The position numbers were made by a program, and so were the translations under genes. From positions 1 to 22,231 of the forward strand of contig DAIRGS010000104.1 in assembly GCA_036794395.1 (NCBI GenBank): a stretch of 22,231 nucleotides of DNA, read 5' to 3'. Below, piece after piece: positions 7,816-14,773 of this stretch (within the stretch, counting starts at the first letter, position 1; each line of letters opens with the position of its first letter). The notes beneath the pieces are model-generated. The model ran no database searches and was not told the origin of the DNA. It saw only the letters and a list, made by a program, of their open reading frames with translations. The stretch comes from DASXMX01 sp036794395. Lineage in GTDB: Bacteria; Planctomycetota; Phycisphaerae; Tepidisphaerales; Tepidisphaeraceae.

Positions 7816-9891
7816 ATGCCGCAGCTCACGACACCACAACTCTATCAGCTGGCAATCCGCCATCACCTCTCCGGTCAGTTGTCTGAGGCAGAGACGATAT
7901 ATCGCCAGATCCTTGCAGGTTCGGGGCAAAAGGCTGACGCGTTCCATCTGCTCGGAGTGATTTGCCATCAATCGGGCCGGGGCATCGAAGCCCTGCAATA
8001 TCTCGGTCAGGCCGTCGATGCCAATCCCAAATGTGCGGACTATTACAGCAACCTTGGACTGGCGCTAATGGTTGCAGGCCGCTGGGACGAAGCGATCGCT
8101 GCTCAGGAAAGGGCGATTGCTCTTGCACCTGATCATGTGGCGGCCCATACTAATCTTGGCTTGGCGCTGCAGGGGAGCGGGCAAGCAGAACGTGCCATTG
8201 ATTCCTACCGTCGCGCGCTTTCGGTTCAGCCCGACCACCCCGAGGCCCACTACAACCTCGCGGTCGCATTGGCCGCACTAAAACAGTTTGATTCCGCGCT
8301 TGTCTCATTCCGTCGTGCAATGTCTGCCCGACCCGGTTATGTCGAGGCATACATCGGCGCCGCCAATGCCCTGAAAGAAAAGGGGCAATTTGACGCGGCG
8401 ATCATGTCTTATCGCGAGGCATTGAAGCTCAGACCGAATCTCCTCGAAATAGAATACAACATCGCCAACGCCCTTAAGGATTCGGGACGCCCGGACCAAG
8501 CCATCGCGGGCTATCACGCCATTCTGCTCAAGCGCCCAGATTACTTCGATGTACGGGTCAACCTCGGTAACGCCTACAAGGCGGCCGGACTGCTCGACGA
8601 CGCTTTAGACTGCTTTCGAGCGGCATTGGATCTGCGGCCGGATTCCTCTGCCTTCGACAATTTACTGCTCACCTTGAACTATCATCCGGGTTACGGGCCA
8701 AAAGAGATTTGGGAACACGCTCGCGCTTGGAACGAAACCTTTGCACGACCGCTGGCAGCGGTTATTAGTCGGCATCAGAATACGCCTGATCCGGGGAGAA
8801 AGCTTCGCATCGGGTATGTGTCACACCAGTTTCGCGACAGCCATCTCTTGGAGCCATTGCTGTGCAATCACGATCGTAGTGCGTTCGAGGTATTCTGTTA
8901 CGGCGAGGTAAACGAGGCCGCGCCGGCCATTGCACGGCTCACGGCTCACGCGGATGTCTGGCGCCATACCGCCGGGTTGTCGGATGAGCGGTTGAGCCAG
9001 CTCATCAGGAGCGATGGCATCGACATCCTTATCGACCTCATGATGCACACCAGCGGGAACCGTCTGCTAGCCTTCGCCCGCAAACCCGCCCCGGTCCAGG
9101 TGACGTGGCTGGGTTATCCGGGTGCGAGCGGCTTGGATGCAATCGATTATCGACTCAGCGATCCCTACCTCGATCCACCTGGTGGAAACGACCAATACAA
9201 TTCAGAGCGCACGATCCGCCTTCCCAACAGCTTCTGGTGTTACAAACCCCCTGAAGACGGCCCCGCCGTCAACGAACTGCCTGCGCTGAGCCGTGGACGA
9301 ATCACGTTCGGCTGCCTCAACAACGTCTGTAAGATCACTGCTGCGACGATTGATCTTTGGGCGAAAGTGATGGCTGCCGTCCCCACAGCAGATCTCTTAC
9401 TTCTTGCTCCAGAGGGTGGCTTCCGAGACCGATTTGCAGTCCGAATGAACCAACGATCGATCGTCCCCAGCCGGATTCATTTCATCGCAACTCAGCCGAG
9501 AGTGGACTATCTTCGCACGTATCACCGCATTGATCTGTGTTTAGATCCGATTCCCTGCCCCGGTCACACCACGACGCTTGATTCACTGTGGATGGGGGTA
9601 CCAGTTGTTACGTTGCCCGGAGCGACTGCCGTTTCCAGGGGAGGTGTCAGTATTCTTTCGAACCTCGGATTGCACGATTTGATTGCACGGGATCAGGAGC
9701 AGTACGTTCAGATCGCGGCCGATCTGGCAACGGATCTTCCCCACCTTTTGGATATGCGCACGACTCTGCGCGAACGGATGCGCAACTCACCTCTCACGGA
9801 CGGCCGGGCGTTTGCCAATAGCTTTGAGTTGGCGTTAAAAGGCATGTGGCAACGATGGTGCGATTCGCAGTTGGACACATCTCGAACGTGA
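7816..9891 (+). CDS. TPR-containing O-GlcNAc-transferase-like glycosyltransferase (GT41, SPINDLY type)
   Basis: A 691-residue protein. Residues ~5-276 are eight consecutive 34-residue TPRs (for example YSNLGLALMVAGRWDEAIAA). The C-terminal half is the GT41 catalytic region: LRIGYVSHQF (from 331), APVQVTWLGYPGASGLDAIDYRLSDPYLDPP, ITFGCLNNVCKIT with Lys506 at the UDP-contacting position, DLCLDPIPCPGHTTTLDSLWMGVPVVTLPG (around 575-604) and a helical end. Family members transfer a sugar from a nucleotide donor to Ser/Thr of proteins. The loop holding the catalytic-type His is shorter than usual: RDSHLLEPLL, where relatives have roughly RxHxVxxFLEPLL. Start 7816 has no obvious Shine-Dalgarno, but the TPRs begin at once, so it cannot be much further in. 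It is cytoplasmic by appearance and is transcribed alone. Confidence 0.9.
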   Translation: MPQLTTPQLYQLAIRHHLSGQLSEAETIYRQILAGSGQKADAFHLLGVICHQSGRGIEALQYLGQAVDANPKCADYYSNLGLALMVAGRWDEAIAAQERAIALAPDHVAAHTNLGLALQGSGQAERAIDSYRRALSVQPDHPEAHYNLAVALAALKQFDSALVSFRRAMSARPGYVEAYIGAANALKEKGQFDAAIMSYREALKLRPNLLEIEYNIANALKDSGRPDQAIAGYHAILLKRPDYFDVRVNLGNAYKAAGLLDDALDCFRAALDLRPDSSAFDNLLLTLNYHPGYGPKEIWEHARAWNETFARPLAAVISRHQNTPDPGRKLRIGYVSHQFRDSHLLEPLLCNHDRSAFEVFCYGEVNEAAPAIARLTAHADVWRHTAGLSDERLSQLIRSDGIDILIDLMMHTSGNRLLAFARKPAPVQVTWLGYPGASGLDAIDYRLSDPYLDPPGGNDQYNSERTIRLPNSFWCYKPPEDGPAVNELPALSRGRITFGCLNNVCKITAATIDLWAKVMAAVPTADLLLLAPEGGFRDRFAVRMNQRSIVPSRIHFIATQPRVDYLRTYHRIDLCLDPIPCPGHTTTLDSLWMGVPVVTLPGATAVSRGGVSILSNLGLHDLIARDQEQYVQIAADLATDLPHLLDMRTTLRERMRNSPLTDGRAFANSFELALKGMWQRWCDSQLDTSRT

Positions 9892-10081
9892 GGCCGTGAA
9901 TTGAGAACTTTGATTTCTCCTGGAGTGTTGCATTCGAGTCATTCCGTGGTTGGTCCATCGAAGGGTGGGTCGGACGGCGGTTTGGGGGCGTCAGGCGACG
10001 GGGGCGGGGGATGTGGTTGGGATTAGTTGTATTGTGCAATCGATTGCGCTGGAGTGGGGAAGGTTCGGGATGGGCGGCGGT

Positions 10082-10240
10082 GAGCTTTTCGTGGAGAGCG
10101 TTGGCGATTCGGGAGATGACCTGGGGCCAGTCGGCGAGCTTGTGTTGGCGGAAGAGGCGCATGGTGGGGTACCAGGGGGTGTCTTCGCGGTCTAATAGCC
10201 AGCGCCAATCGGGGGAGATGGGGGGAGGGGTGGCAGACAA
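10082..10240 (-). pseudogene. Remnant: C-terminal tail of a TPR/glycosyltransferase-type protein
   Basis: On the minus strand, 10210-10082 encodes DWRWLLDREDTPWYPTMRLF followed by RQHKLADWPQVISRIANAL. I recognise this WLLDR-(E/D)-D-(S/T)-PWYP-x-x-RLFRQ pattern as the conserved C-terminal tail of bacterial TPR proteins related to glycosyltransferases. Nothing upstream continues that family: the frame opens only at a TTG at 10240 after a proline-rich lead-in, and a GACAAGGA repeat abuts it. It is therefore probably the surviving 3' end of a lost gene. It lies downstream of, and on the same strand as, the membrane glycosyltransferase at 10355-12178. The frame runs on to 9794 with low-complexity sequence that is probably not meaningful. 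Confidence 0.5.
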
Positions 10241-10259
10241 GGAAACAAGGAGACAGGGG
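10236..10259. repeat. Three tandem degenerate copies of GACAAGGA
   Basis: GACAAGGA, AACAAGGA and GACAGGGG lie head to tail at the broken end of the glycosyltransferase remnant. The block resembles the dispersed low-complexity repeats at 160-183 and 2216-2241 in unit length and intergenic placement. Confidence 0.5.
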
Positions 10260-10354
10260 AATACGTCCCTTTAACAGCCCTTATCCCAACCATGCACGAA
10301 GCGCAATGCCTGACAAGCGCCGAAGATTACAGACGGCTGAAGAGTTACGGCAAA

Positions 10355-12178
10355 TCATTGAGTCCCGACGTGCTGGGCATTTAGGGCCCGTTCGTACTCC
10401 GCGGCCGTTCCAACCGGATGTAGCAATAGAGTCGCTCGCCCGACATTCTCTTGCCGACTTAACAAATAAAATCGGCGCCACGGCTGCGTGCTCGCAAAAT
10501 AATGGGCGATCTCAATGTTTCTCGTTCCCAAATCATGAGCGCGTATCACCCGAGCATCATCCGGCCATAGGACGTCGTCGTTGTAAACAGGATCTTCCAC
10601 GGGGTTATCGCCGGCCTGATAGCGAAAGAGCACGACTGCACCGGCTTGCGAGACGGCGTCGGCCAGTTGGTGATGTAACATCGCGGTAAGGGGCATGGGT
10701 GGAACTACTCCATCGCGGACATCCGGCCGAAACTCGGGTGTCACACTCAAACATACGGCAATTACGATGATTGAGAACAACGCCCTGATTCGCGTGTCTC
10801 CGCGCGCCAGTTCGTGAATCGCCAAAGCAAGAAGAAATGCCGTTACTGGAACAAGTGGAATCGTATAGTGAACAAGAAAAAAAGGATTTGGGAGGTAGAG
10901 CAAAAGGAACACGGGTGCGACTGCGAGAAGCGCCAATCGATCCGGACGTTGGAAGCCTAAGACCGAAGCCGGCAGAAGCAGGGCCAGGATCCCGGCGGGC
11001 AGTGTGCAAACGCCGGTCCAAAACACTCGACGGATCAGCTCTTGCGGAATGTGTGGGATCGTGTGTTGGCGAATTTCGTCCGATCGGAAACGATCAAGGT
11101 AGTCCCGCTTTTGAGCCAGAGCAGATTGCGGTTGACGTATAACTGCCGATCCACCAAATCCATATCCGCTGCCCGGCGCGTCAGTTTCCAGATAGACAGA
11201 ATAGGGGGACTTGAAAACACTACCAGTCGTGCCGCGATTCAGAATCAATTGAAGCAATAGAAACGGGACAGCGGCGAGACAAACAACCAAAGCGATCGTC
11301 GCAACGTGTTTCACGCTTCGCGGGCGACACGTCCAGAGCGTCGCCACCCCAATGGGCAGCGCGAATGCCAATGCATCGACCGGTCTGGTGATAGCGGCCC
11401 ATCCAAGAAAGGCCCCCGCCGCACCCATCCAGCGAAGTTGTGATGTATTTCGCCAACGAAGCCAGCTCCAAAACGCCAGCAGCACTAGAAGCGTGAGTGG
11501 AACCTGCGCCATTACGATCGTTGAGAACTCCCGCAGTCCCCAATTTGTAATCGCGCAGAATACCGCGACCAGACCCGCCAACTCGTCTATCAACGTTGTT
11601 ACAACGCTGAACACCAGGGCGACCACTAGCCCCGCGGCAAGGACCGGCATCAGCCAGTAAGGCGCTCCCAGTCGAACAAAGGGCGCATCAGCCAATGCCG
11701 TGCCTGGGAAGTAGATTGGTGCGTAAACAGGTCGCGCTAACATATAGAAATTGTCGAAGAAATCGGCGACAGGATGTTGCGGCGCCCATAGTTGTCCGGA
11801 TGCAAGCATACGCGCCTGGATCAGGTAGCAATGCTCATCGTGAATTCGGGGAAACAGATCGCGGTGCTGGTAAAACGCCGTGAAACAAAAATAGGCGCTT
11901 GCGAGCAACCAGATTGTGAAAGTCGTCAAGCCGCGATGTAAGGAAACAAACCGACTCGCACGGTGCAACAGTTGGTCCATGCGACGGCCCGTCGCGCGAG
12001 TTCGCGCGACGGCACCGACTACGACAATTACCGATAAGGGCACCCACGGAGGTGGAAGCAGTTTCGCGATGATGAACGGTATGCCGACCGCAATCACACC
12101 GAAGATCACACCGAAGATCAAAATGTTGATCTGCAGATGCGAGCGTTGTTCTCGGACTGGAGGGTGTTGCGTATCCAT
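10355..12178 (-). CDS. Integral-membrane glycosyltransferase, GT-C fold (PMT/ArnT-like)
   Basis: A 607-residue multi-pass membrane protein with about ten or more hydrophobic segments (for example INILIFGVIFGVIAVGIPFI, FTIWLLASAYFCFTAF, WLMPVLAAGLVVALVFSVV, LTLLVLLAFWSWL). After the third segment comes RIHDEHCYLIQARMLASGQL, with acidic residues Asp114-Glu115 in the first large outer loop. This is the hallmark of GT39/GT83-like enzymes, which use lipid-linked sugars to modify proteins or glycans on the outer face of the inner membrane. The ~160-residue C-terminal part is soluble. ATG 12178 has no strong ribosome site. The gene is divergent from the pilus operon. Substrate is unknown; modification of surface proteins is only a suggestion. 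Confidence 0.8.
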   Translation of the reverse strand: MDTQHPPVREQRSHLQINILIFGVIFGVIAVGIPFIIAKLLPPPWVPLSVIVVVGAVARTRATGRRMDQLLHRASRFVSLHRGLTTFTIWLLASAYFCFTAFYQHRDLFPRIHDEHCYLIQARMLASGQLWAPQHPVADFFDNFYMLARPVYAPIYFPGTALADAPFVRLGAPYWLMPVLAAGLVVALVFSVVTTLIDELAGLVAVFCAITNWGLREFSTIVMAQVPLTLLVLLAFWSWLRWRNTSQLRWMGAAGAFLGWAAITRPVDALAFALPIGVATLWTCRPRSVKHVATIALVVCLAAVPFLLLQLILNRGTTGSVFKSPYSVYLETDAPGSGYGFGGSAVIRQPQSALAQKRDYLDRFRSDEIRQHTIPHIPQELIRRVFWTGVCTLPAGILALLLPASVLGFQRPDRLALLAVAPVFLLLYLPNPFFLVHYTIPLVPVTAFLLALAIHELARGDTRIRALFSIIVIAVCLSVTPEFRPDVRDGVVPPMPLTAMLHHQLADAVSQAGAVVLFRYQAGDNPVEDPVYNDDVLWPDDARVIRAHDLGTRNIEIAHYFASTQPWRRFYLLSRQENVGRATLLLHPVGTAAEYERALNAQHVGTQ

Positions 12179-12365
12179 TCAGGTATCGTCGTAACAATCA
12201 GTTGGCCGCGATGATCAGCCACCGGCCAATTCATACGTGGCCAGTCAGAACCGATCCAAACAGGCATGCGACCGAGCTCATGATTGTAACATGCGCAGCC
12301 TGGGTAGTTCTCGGGGGATAGGCAGGATGCGCACAACAGATGTCCCATTTATCGGTTCGCCGCGT

Positions 12366-12396
12366 AAAAAAAATCCGCGCGTTTGGCTTGCCGCGG
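12366..12396 (-). terminator. Possible intrinsic terminator or attenuator on the minus strand
   Basis: Read on the minus strand, CCGCG (12396-12392), a 12-nt loop and CGCGG (12379-12375) are followed by A and eight T's (12373-12366). This has the form of a rho-independent terminator. No minus-strand gene ends here, so it might attenuate the leader of the glycosyltransferase that starts at 12178, or end an antisense or small transcript. The stem is only 5 bp. Confidence 0.35.
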
Positions 12397-12816
12397 CGAC
12401 GATTTTCCGACCATAACCCTGGCAGTTAATTGGTCGAGGTTGTTATCAGCCTCATGTTAATATCGGCTGACTCTTCTGATTAGCGAAGTTCCGGCCGGGG
12501 GTAACGGGGCTATTAAACTATTTGCATGTTGTTCAGGTCGATGTAAGCGTATTCGGACCAGCCGTCTTATTCGGACTTAACCACCCGTAGTCGCATTGAA
12601 CGAGGTTTCGCAAAAAGGCGAAACTGGATTCTTGTTGTGCGCACTGCCATCGTGGGTTAGAAATAGACTGTGCAAATGATGTAGTCGCCCGACTCGGGGC
12701 CTGAACCGCTCCGGGGAAGATGGGCGACACAGCACAATCTCAATCACGTCATGGAAGACACATCCCGCGCAAGGGATGTTGGGCTATATAGAATAAATTC
12801 GAGGCTGTTCCGCGTC

Positions 12817-13054
12817 GCATCAGAGACCTCTGGTCAATCTGATGCCGCGCACCGTGGGCTCTGATGCTGCATCAGAACTGCGCAAGCCTCATATAAATGT
12901 TTTTACGTGGATTGCATTGTTCAATGCGTTCCGCATCCGCCGGCTTGGGCCGGTCGGGAGAATGGGCGTCATCGGTCGAGAGTTTCGACTGGCCCTCGTG
13001 CCTTTGTTTGAACCGTTCTACTGGAACTTGAAGGGCTTCGCTCGCCGGGGCGAG
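12817..13054 (+). promoter_or_regulatory. Structured leader with alternative hairpins upstream of the Flp pilins
   Basis: GCATCAGA (12817-12824) pairs with TCTGATGC (12838-12845), and the inner GACC/GGTC (12825-12828/12832-12835) extends the stem to 12 bp. A second hairpin, TCTGATG-CTG-CATCAGA (12860-12876), reuses the same arm sequences, so two left-type and two right-type arms could pair in different combinations. Further hairpins follow: GCATTG/CAATGC (12914-12927), CCGGC/GCCGG (12940-12953) and CTCGC/GCGAG (13041-13054), then GGAG and the pilin start. This may be an attenuator-like RNA leader or repeated operator sites of a regulator. It matches no RNA class known to me. Confidence 0.5.
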
Positions 13055-13092
13055 TGTTTAAGTATGCCGGTGTCCGGTCATGGAGATTTATC

Positions 13093-13266
13093 ATGAAGAT
13101 CGTACGTGAATTGGCTTCCAAGTTCGTGAGTGATGAAAGTGGTATGGAGACGGTTGAGTGGGGCGTTCTGGCCGCACTCATCGTCGCCGGCCTGGTCGGC
13201 GTCATCGCCGGTCTGGGCGGCAACATCAAGACTAAATTCACGGCCCTCCAAACGGCTACTTCGTAA
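13093..13266 (+). CDS. flp: Flp-type IVb pilin (first copy)
   Basis: A 57-residue prepilin that should be the main subunit of the Tad pilus. GGAG at 13082-13085 sits 7 nt before ATG 13093; an upstream in-frame start at 13054 lacks such a site. The 17-residue leader MKIVRELASKFVSDESG ends in Gly, the prepilin peptidase site, leaving a 40-residue mature pilin METVEWGVLAALIVAGLVGV and onward. Glu at +5 is present and the hydrophobic segment follows. Where Flp pilins usually have Glu-Tyr, this one has Glu-Trp. The C-terminus ALQTATS is shared with the second copy at 13403-13570. The processing enzyme CpaA is encoded just downstream. Confidence 0.9.
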   Translation: MKIVRELASKFVSDESGMETVEWGVLAALIVAGLVGVIAGLGGNIKTKFTALQTATS

Positions 13267-13290
13267 CTTTTGCCGCGAAAGTGACACTTC

Positions 13291-13372
13291 GGTCCGGTGG
13301 TATGGGCAACCAGCTGACCGGAACCACATGGCATGCTTAAGGCGACGCGGGCTTTCCGGCAAAGCCCCGTCG
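13291..13372 (+). promoter_or_regulatory. Two hairpins in the spacer between the tandem pilin genes
   Basis: The first is GGTCCGGT (13291-13298) against ACCGGAACC (13317-13325), one bulge. The second is strong: CGACG-(C)-GGGCTTT (13343-13355) against AAAGCCCCGTCG (13361-13372), 12 bp with one bulged C and a 5-nt loop. No T-run follows, so read-through is expected. Such hairpins between an abundant subunit gene and its downstream genes commonly protect the upstream mRNA or cause partial termination. Confidence 0.5.
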
Positions 13373-13402
13373 TCCAAAGTAATCTGAAAGTTGAGGCGTT
13401 TT

Positions 13403-13570
13403 ATGATTTCCAAAACTGTCCGTCGTTTCTTCCGCGATGAACGCGGTATGGAAACAGTCGAGTGGGGCGTGCTCGCCGCACTCATTGTTGCGGGTCTTGT
13501 GGCAGTGATTGCGGGTCTTGGGACGAACGTTCTGGGTAAGTTCCAGACGCTCCAAACCGCCACAAGTTGA
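13403..13570 (+). CDS. flp: Flp-type IVb pilin (second, tandem copy)
   Basis: A 55-residue prepilin. GAGG at 13393-13396 lies 6 nt before ATG 13403. The leader MISKTVRRFFRDERG ends at the Gly cleavage site, and the mature 40 residues start METVEWGVLAALIVAGLVAV and end QTLQTATS, very close to the first copy and equal in mature length. Differences lie mostly in the leader and in the segment after the hydrophobic core (GTNVLGKFQTL against GGNIKTKFTAL). It also carries Glu-Trp in place of Glu-Tyr. It is clearly a tandem duplicate. The two could be co-assembled or used as major and minor subunits. The prepilin peptidase gene follows after 128 bp. Confidence 0.92.
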   Translation: MISKTVRRFFRDERGMETVEWGVLAALIVAGLVAVIAGLGTNVLGKFQTLQTATS

Positions 13571-13698
13571 GATGTTCATACGGCCTTCGTGCCCCTGAGA
13601 TCATTCTGCTGCCTGGTTGCTCTCGGGCGAAGTCGGGTGTTCCAGGGGCCGAAGGCGGCGTTTCTGGCCGGGTAACGCGTCGCTGCAAGGAGTTGTTC

Positions 13699-14283
13699 GT
13701 GTTGTCGTCAATACAAATGCAACCCTCCGTATCCCACGCATTTCATTGGGGCGTTGTGATTGCTTGTTGTGTTGCAGCCGCGATTACAGATATCCGTTCG
13801 CGTCGCATTCCCAATGTTCTGACCGCACCGATGTTTCTCACGGGTTTGGCATGGGGATTGTCGAACGGCGGGCTTTCGGGTCTGGGGGACAGCTTGGTGG
13901 CAGCTCTCGCGCTTGCCCTCCCATATGTCGTGCTGTTCCTGATTGCCGGCGGTGGTGCGGCCGATGCGAAATTAATGGCTGCGATTGGCGCCTGGTTCGG
14001 CATGCACGAGGGCGTAGTGGTGCTTCTGTGTATCTGTATCAGTGGCGCGATTCTTGGGCTGGGATATGCCTTAGTCAAAGGGCGTGCTCGTGCGGTGATG
14101 TCGAACCTCGTTTTAATGGCCCTCGCGCTGATGTCACTGGTGGTCGGGCGAAGAAGCTGGCGGGAAGTCGCCCGGCAGATACCGGATTCCGCGACGATGC
14201 TCAGTATTCCCTACGGGCTGGCCATTCTGACAGGGGTCTGTGTTGCGGCCGCGGGCACGTACATGACGAACTTCTGGATGTGA
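13699..14283 (+). CDS. cpaA: Prepilin peptidase CpaA/TadV
   Basis: A 194-residue inner-membrane aspartic peptidase (A24 family) that cleaves Flp prepilins and Tad pseudopilins. The reading frame opens at 13567, but AAGGAG at 13687-13692 sits 6 nt before GTG 13699, and the protein then starts just before its first membrane segment, so 13699 is preferred. Catalytic aspartates are Asp31 in AITDIRSRRIPN and Asp89 in GGGAADAKLMAAIGAWFG; the usual GxGD reads GAAD here, keeping the Asp. It lacks the N-methylation domain of PilD, as expected for the short TadV class. Several further membrane segments follow. The TadE gene begins 4 bp after its stop. Confidence 0.88.
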   Translation: MLSSIQMQPSVSHAFHWGVVIACCVAAAITDIRSRRIPNVLTAPMFLTGLAWGLSNGGLSGLGDSLVAALALALPYVVLFLIAGGGAADAKLMAAIGAWFGMHEGVVVLLCICISGAILGLGYALVKGRARAVMSNLVLMALALMSLVVGRRSWREVARQIPDSATMLSIPYGLAILTGVCVAAAGTYMTNFWM

Positions 14284-14287
14284 TTAA

Positions 14288-14716
14288 ATGCGACCACTTC
14301 GCTCAAAAACTATGGGTTGCCAAAGCCGACGCGCTACCGCTCTGGTTGAGATGGCGCTGGCGCTGTTGCTTCTCATGCTGCTGACAATGGGGGCGGTGGA
14401 GTACGGGTGGTTTTTTTTGAAGCAACAGCAGATCACGAACGCCGCCCGACAGGCGGCGCGGGTGGCCTGTACCGCGGACGCGACGAATTTGACGGTAAAG
14501 GCGACGGTCGATTCGCTGATGAGTTCATACGGGATGGGGTCCACGGGCTATACGCAACCTTACTCGCCCACGAACGTATCGTCGGCCAAAATTGGGGACT
14601 CGGTGTCAGTGACCGTGTCGGTGACTTACAGCAAGATCACAATCACGAATTTCAAGCTCCTTCCCATGCCGACCACGGTGTCGGCCACGGTTGCAATGGT
14701 AAAAGAGGGGTCTTAG
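14288..14716 (+). CDS. tadE: TadE-like pseudopilin
   Basis: A 142-residue single-pass protein with the TadE-family N-terminus: SRRATALVEMALALLLLMLL, then GAVEYGWFFLKQQQITNAAR. TadE-type pseudopilins are processed by TadV and needed for pilus assembly. If Glu is taken as +5, the residue before the cleavage site would be Ala rather than the usual Gly, so processing may be atypical. After residue ~45 comes a short extracytoplasmic domain of beta character (SVSVTVSVTYSKITITNF). Start 14288 is 4 bp after the cpaA stop, with the ribosome site probably within the end of cpaA. A later ATG at 14312 lacks a site. Confidence 0.82.
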   Translation: MRPLRSKTMGCQSRRATALVEMALALLLLMLLTMGAVEYGWFFLKQQQITNAARQAARVACTADATNLTVKATVDSLMSSYGMGSTGYTQPYSPTNVSSAKIGDSVSVTVSVTYSKITITNFKLLPMPTTVSATVAMVKEGS

Positions 14717-14773
14717 TCGAGTGGGGAAGGGACCGGCATGCGTCGGCGACCCGTTTGATTTGGGAGTACGGAT

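Larger units (their letters stand above)
12179..13092. other. 914-bp divergent intergenic region rich in inverted repeats
   Basis: This separates the minus-strand membrane glycosyltransferase from the plus-strand pilus operon and should hold both promoters. No gene is convincing. Inverted repeats seen: 12358-12364/12392-12398 (CGCCGCG), 12605-12611/12618-12624 (GTTTCGC), 12684-12690/12722-12728 (GTCGCCC), 12760-12766/12773-12779 (ACATCCC), and five more from 12817 on, described separately. TATATAGAAT at 12785-12794 looks like a -10 element but lacks a matching -35. No tRNA or known riboswitch was recognised. Confidence 0.5.

Noticed and set aside
12118..12348. 76-codon minus-strand frame upstream of and overlapping the membrane glycosyltransferase, with five Cys in its first 20 residues (CxxC and CxC)
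   Set aside because: No ribosome site, overlaps the glycosyltransferase start by 61 bp, and the sequence matches no family I know. The Cys spacing alone is not enough to call a zinc-binding protein.
12684..12728. GTCGCCC/GGGCGAC inverted repeat considered as a c-di-GMP or other known riboswitch
   Set aside because: The loop sequence does not contain the conserved core of any riboswitch class I can recall; kept only as an inverted repeat.
12533..12730. 65-codon minus-strand frame in the divergent intergenic region
   Set aside because: Composition is not gene-like, there is no ribosome site, and it overlaps several inverted repeats.
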